In this document: positions 1 to 11,235 of the stretch, in pieces | Layout of the letters: each line of letters begins with the position of its first letter | How positions within the stretch are numbered: the first letter of the stretch is position 1 | DNA from: Alphaproteobacteria bacterium | Lineage (GTDB): Bacteria > Pseudomonadota > Alphaproteobacteria > Rickettsiales > UBA998 | Reading direction: 5' to 3' | Length of the DNA: 64,000 bases | NCBI GenBank assembly: GCA_004293935.1 | Contig: RDZH01000017.1 | Span: 1 to 64,000 of the forward strand | Made by a program: the position numbers and the translations under genes | The notes under the pieces: generated by a model | The model's input: the letters and a program-made list of their open reading frames with translations, nothing else | Databases searched by the model: none | What the model was told of the DNA's origin: nothing

Positions 1-1
1 T

Positions 2-3000
2 TATCAATATGCAGCGGGTGTCACCGCGCTTCCAAGCCTACGTGGCATTGGCGATATGAAGCCACTTTGGGTTGCCATGACGGACGATGCCACGTTGCGC
101 ACGATGATACAAAACTTTAATAATCAGAACTATGCGCGTGTTAATTTTGGGCAAGTTCGCAGTGCTGTGGAAAATATCTTGCATCAATGGGCGGGGACAA
201 GTGCCGTTCCTCATGATAGTGCGTGGCAGTTTACTTCAGGGCAGCATATGAGTGCGCGTATTGTTGAAACCATGGATCGATGGTTTGGTTTGGATACGGG
301 TACGAGTTCTCTTGAGTTTACGCAAAATAAGGGGCGGTTATATCTCAATGAATGGAAAGATATTGTCGATGATACGATGACGAAATTATTAATCCAGCAC
401 ACAACGCGCCCTGCTGCCTTACAAGGGTTTACGTATGATAAGGCAACAGGCATGATTACGGGGGATTTGAGCGCGGCACTCAAGTTGATGCAGACAGCGC
501 AACCTGCCACTGGCGCAGCGCGTCATGCCTATTGGATGGATTATGTGCCGATTATTAACACGATTGCTGATGTGCAAGGATATTCCGACGAGTTTTATCG
601 TCAGACGCTCGCGGGAACGTATTTGGATGCGCTTCCTGATGATGTTATTAACTTCCGTTCACACCGTATAATCGAGCGCGAAGTGGGGCAGGATTATATG
701 CGTGGCACGGATCGTGGGGAATATATTTGGGCTGATGCGACATTTGGGTTAACCAGTTCGGTTACTGTGGATGGGGGAGGCGGTGATGATCGTATCGAGA
801 TTCGCCCGCTACAATCGCTGAGTAGCACGGGTAATAACACCCATTATATCTATCATCGTGGTGATGGTAATGATACGATTAACGATCATTGGGGAAGTGA
901 TGATCGATTGTTCCTTCGGGGTATTCGTTCCAATGAGGTGCAATTCCGCCTTAGAGAATATGATTTATTGCGATCCGATAATCATACTACCATGAATGAT
1001 GTGGAAATTAATATCGGCACTGAAGCTACGGTATTGTTAGAGAATTTTAACCTATTCGCGCAATCAAATTTTGGTATTGTGGAGAGTGTAAACACGATTG
1101 AACAAATTATCTTTGATGATCGCACTGTGACAGCGGCGGAGGTGATGCGTTTGGCGCGACAAAATAGCTACAGCAACGGTACGGATTGGATTTATGAACG
1201 GAATCAAAGGACTATTGCTGATGCCACAGAGCCAACGCAAATCTTTGATGCAAGTGTAGGTAATGACTTCTTTTATTTTACGTCATCCTCACCCATCCGT
1301 TTAGATTATGATCTCGGGGATGGTATGGATCGTATCTATGGGGATACCATGCTCACCCCGAACAATGGGTGGAATAAAAACATTACGGTGAATTTTGGGC
1401 GAGGAATTAATTATGATAACGTACAATTTTCTAATATGGGGGCTAATATTAACCCTATGGCTGTTAATGAGGGGATTGTGCTGCGCATTAATGATAATGA
1501 TGCCTTGCAATTTGTTGCGTTGCCGTTAACTCACGCTCATAACATCACGCTGCAATTTAGCGAAGGTACGACACGAACGATTACGCTTAATGCAGCGTTA
1601 CATGCACGCGGTGCAGGTGCGTTTGTTGAACGTATTAATCTAACCCCATATCCGAATCTTAGCACGACTAATTTTGCACGAACATTAACGGGTACGAATA
1701 ATAATGATACATTGCAAGGTGATGCGCGTAATGAATCCTTAAGCGGAGGCATGGGGAATGATATAATACGCGGGGAAGCGGGCAATGATCTTTTGGATGC
1801 TGGTTTCGGCAATGATGTGTATCATTATACCCTCAATGGCGGGTTTGATCGCATCACAGAGTCGTTAGAAGGCAATTCGGATGATCGCTTGATTTTTGGG
1901 GCTGGTCTTACAGGTTCAAATCCATTTACATTTGCTAATCTTAGGTTGGATCGCCCAACATCATTTTTGGATTCCTCTGCACTACTTATGACATTTCAAG
2001 GGCAGACAGGGGGCGTGTATCTTGCCAATCAATTTCAACATGATATTTCAGCTATTGAGCATTTTCAGTTTGCTGATGGTACGCGTACAGCAGCGCAAAT
2101 ACGTGAACTTTATTTTACGCAAAACATAACGTCAGGTCATGATATTATATCCACTTTTACAGGCGATACAGCTAGGATCGTGAATGGTGGTTTAGGTAAT
2201 GATCGTATGACAGGATATGGTCATCGTGAACGACTCATAGGCGGTGCAGGCAATGATACGATTTTGTCAATGGGGCATTCTTTTGTCGCAGATACCCTAG
2301 AAGGTGGTGATGGGCATGATTATATTTTTAATCAAGGTGCGGGAGATAGTATTTTAGCGGGAGCAGGCAATGATGTGATTGCAAGCGTGGTTACCACGAT
2401 GAATGGTAATAGTGTCAGTGGTGGCGATGGTCATGATTTTATACGAGGTTCGGATCAATCAGCAGATGTTTTGAATGGTGATGCTGGAAATGATACGATC
2501 AATGCACAGGGAGGGAATGATACGCTGAATGGCGGAGTGGGTAATGATATATTATTTGGTTTTGGTGGTCATGATCGGATCATCAGTGGAACGGGCATCG
2601 ATCAAATGATCGGCGGAGGTGGAGCGGATCACTTTGTTGTGACGCGTGGTATAAATTCGCAAACCATCATCCGTGATTTCTCTCCGATGATGCAAGGCGA
2701 ACTGATCGATCTTTCGGCATTTGGCACAACGCAAGCATTAACCTATCGTATCGTGCGCTCAGATATTCATATCACTCTGCCCGACAATCATATTCTGATT
2801 TTGGAGCGTGTAGCGTGGAAAGAATTAAGTGCGGCTAACTTTGTTGGTGTTGCATCATTAACGCCAGATGCGCAAAATAATGCATCGCTCATTAACGGAA
2901 CGGCAAATAATGATAATCTCAATGGTACGGGCGCAGCAGATATTATACGCGGATGGGCAGGGAATGATAGCATGAATGGCGGAGTGGGCAATGATGTGTT

Positions 3001-3343
3001 ATGGGGAGATGATGGTAATGATAGCGTGAATGGTGGCGCGGGACGTGATCAATTACGTGGTGGTGCGGGGAGTGATCAATTTATTTGGACTGCCCATGCG
3101 CATAGCACCAAAAGCCAACCCGATGAAATTATTGATTTTGTCGCACGTATTGATAAAGTGGTAGTTAGGGGGCTTGGCTTTACAGGAGGGCTAGATAGGG
3201 ATGGTGGCAATACGGAAGTAGGTGAATTGCGTATTGTGGTACAAGGAGACATCAGCACCGTTTTGTCCGATCAAGTAGATTTTGCTGTGCAGTGGAATAA
3301 TACCGCGACGTTGATTACCGCAACAGATTTTATCTTTGCTTAG
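2..3343 (+). CDS. RTX / haemolysin-type calcium-binding repeat protein, probably type I secreted; 5' end truncated by the window edge
   Basis: Many GGxGxDxLxx-like nonapeptides (GGMGNDIIRGEAGNDLLDAGFGND, GGVGNDVLWGDDGNDSVNGGAGRDQLRGGAGSDQF) and a C-terminus typical of type I secretion targets. The frame is open from nt 2 through the annotated ATG at 56, so the gene continues upstream. Confidence 0.9.
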   Translation, partial: YQYAAGVTALPSLRGIGDMKPLWVAMTDDATLRTMIQNFNNQNYARVNFGQVRSAVENILHQWAGTSAVPHDSAWQFTSGQHMSARIVETMDRWFGLDTGTSSLEFTQNKGRLYLNEWKDIVDDTMTKLLIQHTTRPAALQGFTYDKATGMITGDLSAALKLMQTAQPATGAARHAYWMDYVPIINTIADVQGYSDEFYRQTLAGTYLDALPDDVINFRSHRIIEREVGQDYMRGTDRGEYIWADATFGLTSSVTVDGGGGDDRIEIRPLQSLSSTGNNTHYIYHRGDGNDTINDHWGSDDRLFLRGIRSNEVQFRLREYDLLRSDNHTTMNDVEINIGTEATVLLENFNLFAQSNFGIVESVNTIEQIIFDDRTVTAAEVMRLARQNSYSNGTDWIYERNQRTIADATEPTQIFDASVGNDFFYFTSSSPIRLDYDLGDGMDRIYGDTMLTPNNGWNKNITVNFGRGINYDNVQFSNMGANINPMAVNEGIVLRINDNDALQFVALPLTHAHNITLQFSEGTTRTITLNAALHARGAGAFVERINLTPYPNLSTTNFARTLTGTNNNDTLQGDARNESLSGGMGNDIIRGEAGNDLLDAGFGNDVYHYTLNGGFDRITESLEGNSDDRLIFGAGLTGSNPFTFANLRLDRPTSFLDSSALLMTFQGQTGGVYLANQFQHDISAIEHFQFADGTRTAAQIRELYFTQNITSGHDIISTFTGDTARIVNGGLGNDRMTGYGHRERLIGGAGNDTILSMGHSFVADTLEGGDGHDYIFNQGAGDSILAGAGNDVIASVVTTMNGNSVSGGDGHDFIRGSDQSADVLNGDAGNDTINAQGGNDTLNGGVGNDILFGFGGHDRIISGTGIDQMIGGGGADHFVVTRGINSQTIIRDFSPMMQGELIDLSAFGTTQALTYRIVRSDIHITLPDNHILILERVAWKELSAANFVGVASLTPDAQNNASLINGTANNDNLNGTGAADIIRGWAGNDSMNGGVGNDVLWGDDGNDSVNGGAGRDQLRGGAGSDQFIWTAHAHSTKSQPDEIIDFVARIDKVVVRGLGFTGGLDRDGGNTEVGELRIVVQGDISTVLSDQVDFAVQWNNTATLITATDFIFA

Positions 3344-3384
3344 GTTGAGGGTGCGCATAATTGAGTTGACGGGCGCAGGTAATA

Positions 3385-4224
3385 ATGCTAAATAATTTCA
3401 TTATGGAAGGCACACTACTCAAAGATAAAAAAGGCATCATTATGGGCTTGGCGAATGACAAGTCTATAGCATGGGGTATTGCCAAAATGGCAGCCGCACA
3501 AGGTGCGCAACTTGCGTTCAACTATCAGGGGGATGCACTCAAAAAACGTGTTGAGCCGCTCGCAGCGTCTCTTGGTTCAACTATTGTTGAGCCATGTGAT
3601 GTCACGGATGATGCTGCTTTAGATGCATTTTTTGCGCGCATACAACGTGAATGGGGGGAGTTAGATTTTCTTGTTCATGCGATTGCCTATTCGGATAAAA
3701 ACGAATTGAAAGGTGATTATGTGGATACGTCCCTTGCCAATTTCCAAAATACGATGGCGATTTCGTGCTATTCCTTTACTGCACTTGCGAAGCGTGCCTA
3801 TCCGTTGATGAAAAATGGCGGAAGCATGTTGACCCTCACCTATCTTGGTGCAGAGCGACATATGCCGCATTATAATGTTATGGGTGTTGCAAAAGCAGCC
3901 CTAGAAGCTAGTGTGCGTTATCTTGCTATGGATATGGGCAAGCACAATATCCGCGTTAATGGCATTTCCGCAGGACCTATCAAGACGCTTGCTGCCTCAG
4001 GGATTGGTGATTTCCGCTATATTTTGAAGTGGAATGAATATAACAGCCCGATGCAACGCAATGTCACTATTGAAGAAGTGGGCGGATCAGCAGTCTATTT
4101 GCTTTCTGATCTCTCCACAGGCACAACAGGTGAAATTATTCATGTCGATAATGGCTATCATGTGGTGGGTATGAAAAACGCACTCGCGCCCGATTTTTCC
4201 GTGGTGCATGGCAATGATGCATGA
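3385..4224 (+). CDS. fabI: Enoyl-[acyl-carrier-protein] reductase (NADH); ATG at 3403 is an alternative start
   Basis: [24 protein letters not shown]-terminus, [19 protein letters not shown] active-site region and [16 protein letters not shown], all FabI hallmarks. Confidence 0.95.
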   Translation: MLNNFIMEGTLLKDKKGIIMGLANDKSIAWGIAKMAAAQGAQLAFNYQGDALKKRVEPLAASLGSTIVEPCDVTDDAALDAFFARIQREWGELDFLVHAIAYSDKNELKGDYVDTSLANFQNTMAISCYSFTALAKRAYPLMKNGGSMLTLTYLGAERHMPHYNVMGVAKAALEASVRYLAMDMGKHNIRVNGISAGPIKTLAASGIGDFRYILKWNEYNSPMQRNVTIEEVGGSAVYLLSDLSTGTTGEIIHVDNGYHVVGMKNALAPDFSVVHGNDA

Positions 4225-5312
4225 CGTGGAATAGTTTTGGTCGCATTTTTCGCTGCACAACGTGGGGAGAAAGCCATGGTGTTGCGATTGGTTGTGTGGT
4301 TGATGGCGTGCCGTCACAACTCTCTTTGTGTGAAGCAGATATTCAACAGTTTCTTGATCAGCGCAAACCTGCACAAAATAAATATACAACGCAACGCAAA
4401 GAATCTGATAAAGTCTCGATTCTCTCAGGTGTGTTTGATGGGGTAACGACAGGCACGCCCATTGCCTTGATGATTCATAATGAGGATCAACGCTCAAAAG
4501 ATTATGGGGAGATTGCGCAAAGTTTCCGCCCCGGTCATGCGGATTATACCTATCATGCGAAATATGGGGTGCGGGATTATCGCGGGGGAGGGCGTTCTAG
4601 CGCACGTGAAACGGCGATGCGTGTTGCTGCAGGGGCGATTGCCCGCAAGGTGCTTGCACCCTATGGCATTATCATTCGTGCGTGCATGGTACAGATGGGG
4701 GAGCATAAAATTGATGTGGCGCGTTTTGATTGGAATGCGTGCAGCCATAATCCTTTTTGGTGTCCAGATAGCGTGATGGCGCAGCAATGGGAGGATTATT
4801 TAGACGGCATTCGCAAGGATGGCTCGTCAGTGGGGGCGATTATTGAAGTTCATGCCGAACATGTACCCGTTGGATGGGGCGCGCCGATTTATGCGAAGCT
4901 CGATGCTGATTTAGCAGCAGCCTTTATGAGTATTAATGCGGTGAAAGCGGTAGAAATTGGCGATGGCTTTGCTTCCGCTGCATTGCGTGGTGAACAAAAT
5001 GCTGATGAAATGTTTTATACGGAGGGTAAAGTTGGATTCCGTAGCAACCATGCAGGGGGCATTTTAGGTGGTATTTCCACGGGGCAGACGATTACTGCAC
5101 GTTTTGCCGTGAAGCCGACCAGTTCCATTTTGACGCATGTAGAAAGCATCACCAGTGCAGGTGAAGCCATGCAATTACGCACCAAAGGCAGGCATGACCC
5201 ATGCGTTGGCATCCGTGCCGTACCCGTGGCAGAAGCAATGATGGCGTGTGTGCTTGCTGATCATGCATTATTAGCGCGTAGCTATGGGCATCCGATTATC
5301 CCAACATTATGA
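4221..5312 (+). CDS. aroC: Chorismate synthase
   Basis: [45 protein letters not shown] and [18 protein letters not shown] motifs. ATGA overlap with fabI. Confidence 0.97.
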   Translation: MTWNSFGRIFRCTTWGESHGVAIGCVVDGVPSQLSLCEADIQQFLDQRKPAQNKYTTQRKESDKVSILSGVFDGVTTGTPIALMIHNEDQRSKDYGEIAQSFRPGHADYTYHAKYGVRDYRGGGRSSARETAMRVAAGAIARKVLAPYGIIIRACMVQMGEHKIDVARFDWNACSHNPFWCPDSVMAQQWEDYLDGIRKDGSSVGAIIEVHAEHVPVGWGAPIYAKLDADLAAAFMSINAVKAVEIGDGFASAALRGEQNADEMFYTEGKVGFRSNHAGGILGGISTGQTITARFAVKPTSSILTHVESITSAGEAMQLRTKGRHDPCVGIRAVPVAEAMMACVLADHALLARSYGHPIIPTL

Positions 5313-6427
5313 GTAAAGATCGCATCTATCTTGACTATAACGCTACCGCCCCCATGCTTGAATGTGTGCGTGATGCTATGGTTGAGGTGATGATGATGCC
5401 ACATAATCCTTCTTCCGTGCATCGTGAGGGCAGGGCAGCAAAATCTTTGATTGAACGATGTCGCAAAGATGTTGCGCAACATCTTTCCTGTTTTCCACAT
5501 GAGATTATTTTTACCAGTGGTGGTACGGAAGCGAATAATTTAGCCTTATGTGGTGTAGGGAATATGCCTCTTGCCGTGGCGGTGACAGAACATAGCTCGG
5601 TGCGTGCAGTGCGCTCTGATGCGTATTTCCTTCCCGTGCTTTCTTCAGGATTGCTGGATATGCAGGCACTTGAAGCATGGTTGATGCGCACACCTGCTCC
5701 GATGCTCGTGGCGGTGATGTTGGCGAATAATGAAACGGGCGTGATTCAACCGATTGCAGAAATTGCGAAACTCGTGCATACATATGGGGGATTGCTGCAT
5801 TGTGATGCGGTGCAGGCATGTGGCAAAATACCCGTGGATATGGGGATGATTCACGCCGATATGCTCAGCATTTCAGGGCATAAGATCGGTGCAGCTCAAG
5901 GCATTGGATTGTTGGTGGTGCGCCATGAATATCCGATGACCCCGCTTATTGTGGGGGGCGGGCAGGAATTAGGCAGACGCGGCGGGACGGAGGCTGTGCC
6001 ACTGATCGTAGGTTTTGCCACCGCTATAAACTGGATGCAGCGCAATAATGCATGGCGCGAAAAAGTGCGGGTGTGGCGCGATGCATGGGAGCAGCATATT
6101 ATGATGTACTCGGGGAGTGATGCCTCAATTATTTTGGGTTATGATGCGCCACGTTTGCCTAATACTTCCTGTGTGCGCATGAAGGGGAGATCATCTGAAG
6201 TGCAGTTGATGAGCTATGATCTTGCATCCATTGCGGTGAGTGCGGGTTCTGCATGTTCTTCAGGGCGTATCGCACCATCGCACGTGGTGGCAGCGATGCT
6301 TGGCAGTGATGCGGGAAGTGAAAATGATATTGTGCGTATTTCTATGGGGTGGAACAGTACGGAAGCTGACATACATACCATGCGCGATGCGTGGTGCGCA
6401 GCCTATGATAAAACCAACAGAAGCTAG
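5309..6427 (+). CDS. Cysteine desulfurase family protein (NifS/IscS-like, PLP-dependent)
   Basis: [39 protein letters not shown] (PLP Lys) and SAGSACSSG (catalytic Cys loop). 4-nt overlap with aroC. Confidence 0.93.
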   Translation: MSKDRIYLDYNATAPMLECVRDAMVEVMMMPHNPSSVHREGRAAKSLIERCRKDVAQHLSCFPHEIIFTSGGTEANNLALCGVGNMPLAVAVTEHSSVRAVRSDAYFLPVLSSGLLDMQALEAWLMRTPAPMLVAVMLANNETGVIQPIAEIAKLVHTYGGLLHCDAVQACGKIPVDMGMIHADMLSISGHKIGAAQGIGLLVVRHEYPMTPLIVGGGQELGRRGGTEAVPLIVGFATAINWMQRNNAWREKVRVWRDAWEQHIMMYSGSDASIILGYDAPRLPNTSCVRMKGRSSEVQLMSYDLASIAVSAGSACSSGRIAPSHVVAAMLGSDAGSENDIVRISMGWNSTEADIHTMRDAWCAAYDKTNRS

Positions 6428-6441
6428 ACGTGCTTTAAATT

Positions 6442-6513
6442 CGTCATGCCTGCGAAGGCGGCATCCAGTAGCAACAGTAATTTATGGATACCCGCCTACG
6501 TGGGTATGACAAG
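6442..6513. repeat. Dispersed intergenic palindromic repeat, family A, copy 1
   Basis: cgtcatgcctgcgaaggcggcatccag...tatggatacccgcctacgtgggtatgacaag; same architecture as the copies at 11143, 42427, 47710 and 50606. Confidence 0.85.
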
Positions 6514-6539
6514 AATTGAGAGTTATGCAGAAGTCTCAA

Positions 6540-7472
6540 CTAGACGATGCCAGCAGATTGTTTTTTGCTATTTTCACGCATTTTCTCTTCAGATAGAGGA
6601 ACTGCAGAGGATTGAATCTCAAAGACGCTCACATTCGGATCATAGCCGACTGATTCACGGAATGTTTTTAGATCCAAATTCTCAATTTTAATGGAACTTA
6701 AGGATGATGGAGCATCAGCGTTTGCAAGTGCAGGCTGTGGTTCATCTTTACCAAGGTTCGCAATGCCTAGTGCTTTCGTGCTTTTTGCAAAATTATCCCC
6801 AATATCAGCCATTAATTCTCGTGCAATAGATGGCTTTGGCTCAAGATTCGCTTCTTCAGCTAATTGCGCTTGTTGTTGCATTTGCAAGGTGCGCTCTTGT
6901 GCTAATTCTTGCGTTTTATCTTGTGGAGAGATAGCTTGATCTTGTTGAGATACACTCACCCATGCGCCACCAATTAATGCTTGCCCCATGGTGATGTCAG
7001 ATGCTTCTGCTTTAGATTCTAATTCTTTCACCTGTTCACGTGAGGTGATTTTACCTCCCATGGTGTCAAATAAACCAGTAAGCTCAGGGAATTCAACTGC
7101 AAGTTGTGCAAGTAAACCACTATTAGATAAAGATGCCTTAGCACGTAGTTGATCTTCAGGAGTCATCACGTCATTAGCATGTTCTTCAGCACGGGTCATC
7201 CATGCTTGCGCAAGCGAGCTTTCAGGGGGAAGCCATGCTTGCAGCATACCACCACCGCGATTTTTTTCTTCTTCCACCATGATGTTGACATAATTCGCTA
7301 CTTTTTGTGGTTCATAACCATCGCGTGCCAGTGAATCTGCAAGAAATTGGGCAACTTTTGGCTCTTTAGGAATCACGCCTGCATTCATTTGTGCAAGCAA
7401 GATAAGGCGCGCCTCATTAGGGACTTTTTGATCGCCAAATTCAACAATAGGTACTTCACTTTCTGTTAGCAT
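6540..7472 (-). CDS. Hypothetical protein, 310 aa, Q/E-rich
   Basis: Long ORF filling the gap between family A repeat copy 1 and comEC on the minus strand; no family recognised. Confidence 0.75.
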   Translation of the reverse strand: MLTESEVPIVEFGDQKVPNEARLILLAQMNAGVIPKEPKVAQFLADSLARDGYEPQKVANYVNIMVEEEKNRGGGMLQAWLPPESSLAQAWMTRAEEHANDVMTPEDQLRAKASLSNSGLLAQLAVEFPELTGLFDTMGGKITSREQVKELESKAEASDITMGQALIGGAWVSVSQQDQAISPQDKTQELAQERTLQMQQQAQLAEEANLEPKPSIARELMADIGDNFAKSTKALGIANLGKDEPQPALANADAPSSLSSIKIENLDLKTFRESVGYDPNVSVFEIQSSAVPLSEEKMRENSKKQSAGIV

Positions 7473-7516
7473 AAGCTACGCCTTTATTTAGATAATAACT
7501 TCATTTTACCTTAAAG

Positions 7517-9652
7517 CTACTTCTGTTGCAAGGCAATGTTTGTGATCGTTTTATGACAACGCATCCACGGCCAATGATTGCCCTCAAGGCACGCATACCA
7601 GAGGCGTGGCGCACGTCCCGTTGGCAACCATAGCGCATGTGCGCCTTGTGCTTCCAAGGCAGATCGATCAATCCGCAGCGCATGAGGGGAAGCACATCGC
7701 CAGCGATCACTATAAAAACTACTAATGACAATATCTGAATCAGGCAAACAAAGCGGAGCTTTATCTTTATAATCAAATCGGAGGCGTATGCGTTGCTGAT
7801 GCCATAGACCATCACACCCAGTTTTGCTGCATGTCCATAGATCGGAAGGATCATCTTTTTGAGTAATCCATCTGCCACCAAGGCGCGTCTGCCATTGTTC
7901 GACATGAAAATTACGCAGCGTACCACGTAGCAATCGCCATTGTTGTTCGTCTTCACGCACTGCTATTGCCCAGCCATCTTCGGCAATGAGTAGATCGGGT
8001 GGTGTATGCAGCGTGCCTTCCAGCATTGGCAGAATAATCAGAACAAGCGCAATGATCGCGGTACGCCTTTGTGTGGCACGCAACAAAAGCACTACGCCCG
8101 TGAGCGTGAGAGCTAAACACCATGCAGACATTGAAGGAACATATAATGCAGCATGTTCAAAACCCTCTATCCATTGTGCAATCGCAATCAGCCAGTGCAT
8201 TCCAAGACCTATGCCATCCAGCCCATAATGCGCTAAGCCAAAGGGCATGAGGATCAAGGTGAGCGCGCACATAGGTACAATAACAAAACTCATTAAAGGC
8301 AATGCCAACAGATTCGCAAGGATGGTATAGGGTGTCAACTGATTGAAATGGTGCATGATAATCGGGGTAGTTGCCAGCATAGCCACAAAGGAGGAGATCA
8401 TCAATTCTGCCACATACAGCACAACCATACTCACTAAAGATGGCATTGTGGCGCGCACTTTATGATGCCATGGGCGCATACGGCGATAGGTGAGCATCAA
8501 AGCTAAGACCGCCATGAAGGAAAGTTGAAAACTAATATCGAACAAAAGCGCGGGAGAATAGAGCAACATACCTGTTGCGGCTAAGACCCATGCACGGATG
8601 CTGTGCGATTCACGTTGCACGATAATCGCAAAAAAGACAAATCCAATCATGATAAAAGCGCGTATTGCGGGTACGGGCGCACCTGCAAGCATCATATAGC
8701 CAGCTCCACAGACGCAGGCAAAGAAGGCAGCAATCGGAATGATGGGAATGCGCAAGGCAAGATAGGGAATGCAGGCAATGGCATAGCGTAAGAGAAAAAA
8801 CACACTTCCAGAAATCATCACCATATGCATCCCCGATATAGCGAGAATATGCGCCAATCCAGAAACGCTCATGGATCGCTGCACTTCTTTGGTGATGAGT
8901 AGTCGCTCGCCTGTGATTAAGGTGGCGGTGACTCCGGCTTCAGGTTGGGGTAGTCGCTGCATGATGGCAGCATTGATGCGTGTGCGCCATGGTGTCATCG
9001 CGTACCATGGGGCAGGGGGAGCTTCGGTGATGATGGAAATGGTTGAGGTTGCATATCCCACACCATCAATCATGCGTGCATAGAAAAATTGCCCAAAATC
9101 AAAGCCATTGGGCAAAGCGGGGCGTGAAGGCGGAAAGACGGTAGCGCGTACAGAAATGCGATCCCCTTCACGTGGAATGATGCGACGCGTGCGGATGGTG
9201 ATGCGTATGCGCGTATGTTGATCGTCGTGGTGCAATGCTGCGCTGGTTACATCGTTCAAAAGGACGCGTATTTTACCATCGGCATGAGCAATTTCGTCGA
9301 CTGTCCCTTCCAGCAACACATGACGATAATGACGACTTAAGGGGGCATGATGCGGACTATCATAGATTTCATGATGCGCAAGGCTTGCGCCTATGCATAA
9401 TAATCCTACGATGATTCCCCATTGCCCCCGTGCGCTATGCCCCCCTTGCACCCACCAGATGCTTAACCCTAGGAGTGCAAAGGCAATGCCCCATGGAATC
9501 GCCCATGCCGTAGCGTAATAGAACGCAATTCCAAAGGCAAGCCATAAAGGAGCGGAGGTGCTGATCGTCTGCCACGAACGTGGAGTTCGCAGCGCGTCAC
9601 TATAAGATTTAACGTGAGGAAACACCGTGATGTTTACGCAATTCTTCGGCAA
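7517..9652 (-). CDS. comEC: ComEC/Rec2-family competence / DNA-uptake membrane protein
   Basis: HVLLEGTV, GLAHILAISGMHMVMISGSVFF (ComEC core), multiple TM helices and a DUF4131-like N-terminus. The start may be internal because the ORF overlaps the upstream gene by 44 nt. Confidence 0.88.
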   Translation of the reverse strand: MPKNCVNITVFPHVKSYSDALRTPRSWQTISTSAPLWLAFGIAFYYATAWAIPWGIAFALLGLSIWWVQGGHSARGQWGIIVGLLCIGASLAHHEIYDSPHHAPLSRHYRHVLLEGTVDEIAHADGKIRVLLNDVTSAALHHDDQHTRIRITIRTRRIIPREGDRISVRATVFPPSRPALPNGFDFGQFFYARMIDGVGYATSTISIITEAPPAPWYAMTPWRTRINAAIMQRLPQPEAGVTATLITGERLLITKEVQRSMSVSGLAHILAISGMHMVMISGSVFFLLRYAIACIPYLALRIPIIPIAAFFACVCGAGYMMLAGAPVPAIRAFIMIGFVFFAIIVQRESHSIRAWVLAATGMLLYSPALLFDISFQLSFMAVLALMLTYRRMRPWHHKVRATMPSLVSMVVLYVAELMISSFVAMLATTPIIMHHFNQLTPYTILANLLALPLMSFVIVPMCALTLILMPFGLAHYGLDGIGLGMHWLIAIAQWIEGFEHAALYVPSMSAWCLALTLTGVVLLLRATQRRTAIIALVLIILPMLEGTLHTPPDLLIAEDGWAIAVREDEQQWRLLRGTLRNFHVEQWQTRLGGRWITQKDDPSDLWTCSKTGCDGLWHQQRIRLRFDYKDKAPLCLPDSDIVISSFYSDRWRCASPHALRIDRSALEAQGAHALWLPTGRAPRLWYACLEGNHWPWMRCHKTITNIALQQK

Positions 9653-11042
9653 TTAAGAATGCGAGTTCAAGGCTTTGCGATGCATTTAAGCGTGGGTCAC
9701 AATGGGTATGGTAACGACTCCCTAGATCAAGTTCAGATATTGCTTGCGCACCGCCTAAACATTCAGTGACATCCTGCCCTGTCATTTCAAAATGCACACC
9801 CCCCGCATGAGTGCCTTCCGCTTTATGAATAGCAAAAAACTGACGCACTTCCGAAAGAATATCGTTGAATTTCCTTGTTTTATAGCCATTTGGTGACTTG
9901 ATGGTGTTGCCATGCATCGGATCGCATGACCATACAATATGCCGCCCTTCTTCCTTGATGGTACGTACATGTTGGGGCAGTAGTTCACCTACCTTATGTG
10001 ATCCCATACGGGTGATGAAGGTAAGCCGTCCCGCTTCATTGTTCGGGTTGAGAATATCACAAAGGCGCAAGAGATCGTCACGCGTCATGCTTGGTCCTAA
10101 TTTGCATCCAATAGGGTTGCCCACACCACGCAAAAATTCCACATGGGCATCGTTGGGATCGCGGGTGCGATCACCAATCCACAGCATGTGCGAAGAACAT
10201 GCATAATAGCGTTCTTCTTGTTCACAAAAGCGCGTGAAGGCTTGTTCATAGTTCAAAAATAGCCCTTCATGCGAGGTATAAAACGTTGCTTCAGAGAGTT
10301 GTTGTTCTTGCGATGGGCTGAGACCACATGCGGCAATAAAGTGCATACATTCATTGATGCGTTCGACCATCGCTTCAAAACGCTTGCCTTGCGCAGAGCG
10401 TGCGACAAAATCCATATTCCAACGGCTGATCGTATTGAGTGAGGCAAATTCACCACGAAATAAGGAACGTAAGAAATTAAGTGTTGCCCCAGATTGAAAA
10501 TAGACCTTTGATAAGCGTTCAGGATCAGGCTCACGCGATTCATGATCAAAATCTTGCCCATTGATCATATCGCCACGATAACTTGGCAGCGAAATGCCCT
10601 CAATCGTTTCGGTATTATCGGAGCGTGGTTTAGCAAATTGCCCTGCAATACGCCCAACTTTCACCACGGGGCATCCTGCGCCATACATAAGCGCAATAGT
10701 CATTTGCAGCATCACGCGTGCATAATTACGTAGATTTTTTTCGCTAAATTCCGCAAAACTTTCGGCACAATCCCCGCCTTGCAGCAAAAAGGCATTCCCC
10801 TCAGCAACCATGCCTAATTCACGCTTCAAGGCACGCGCTTCCGCAGGAGATGTCAGTGAAGGATAACGTGCAAGAGTGCGTTCTGTGGCTGCAAGAGCCT
10901 CATGATTGTGGTAAGTGGGTTGCTGTTTAATCGGGAAAGCACGCCAACTATCAGGTGACCACCCCATTGCAATGCGAGGAGATGAAGGTTCAGAGGCAAT
11001 CGGCATAGCGTCCCGTGTACGAATAGATAAAGATAAGGTCAT
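9609..11042 (-). CDS. Class II (plant-type) 3-deoxy-7-phosphoheptulonate synthase
   Basis: FLLQGGDCAESF, GRIAGQFAKPRS, WIGDRTRD, GVGNPIGCKLGP, WSCDPMHGNT and GGVHFEMTGQDVTEC. Confidence 0.96.
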   Translation of the reverse strand: MTLSLSIRTRDAMPIASEPSSPRIAMGWSPDSWRAFPIKQQPTYHNHEALAATERTLARYPSLTSPAEARALKRELGMVAEGNAFLLQGGDCAESFAEFSEKNLRNYARVMLQMTIALMYGAGCPVVKVGRIAGQFAKPRSDNTETIEGISLPSYRGDMINGQDFDHESREPDPERLSKVYFQSGATLNFLRSLFRGEFASLNTISRWNMDFVARSAQGKRFEAMVERINECMHFIAACGLSPSQEQQLSEATFYTSHEGLFLNYEQAFTRFCEQEERYYACSSHMLWIGDRTRDPNDAHVEFLRGVGNPIGCKLGPSMTRDDLLRLCDILNPNNEAGRLTFITRMGSHKVGELLPQHVRTIKEEGRHIVWSCDPMHGNTIKSPNGYKTRKFNDILSEVRQFFAIHKAEGTHAGGVHFEMTGQDVTECLGGAQAISELDLGSRYHTHCDPRLNASQSLELAFLIAEELRKHHGVSSR

Positions 11043-11142
11043 AATAGGCGCACTATAGCATAATGTATCTATATTTGCAAAGCACTATAGTGCTTCGACA
11101 CTATATAATTACCTATCGTGACGCGCTATAAGTCCAATACCA

Positions 11143-11217
11143 CGTCATGCCTGCGCAGGCAGGCATCCAGCGTAGCACGTTTCGATCTGGACTCCTGCCT
11201 TACGCCAAGAGTGACGA
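11143..11217. repeat. Dispersed intergenic palindromic repeat, family A, copy 2
   Basis: cgtcatgcctgcgcaggcaggcatccag...ctggactcctgccttacgccaagagtgacga, preceded by acctatcgtgacgcgctata at 11111-11130. Confidence 0.9.
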
Positions 11218-11235
11218 AGATTTCATCGGGATACA

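Noticed and set aside
1690-3090. Direct repeats that could be mistaken for a CRISPR or tandem array
   Set aside because: They encode RTX nonapeptides in frame (GGxGNDxLxG); not an array with spacers.
4087-4497. 136-aa minus-strand ORF across the fabI/aroC junction
   Set aside because: Both sense frames are strongly supported; the antisense product looks random.
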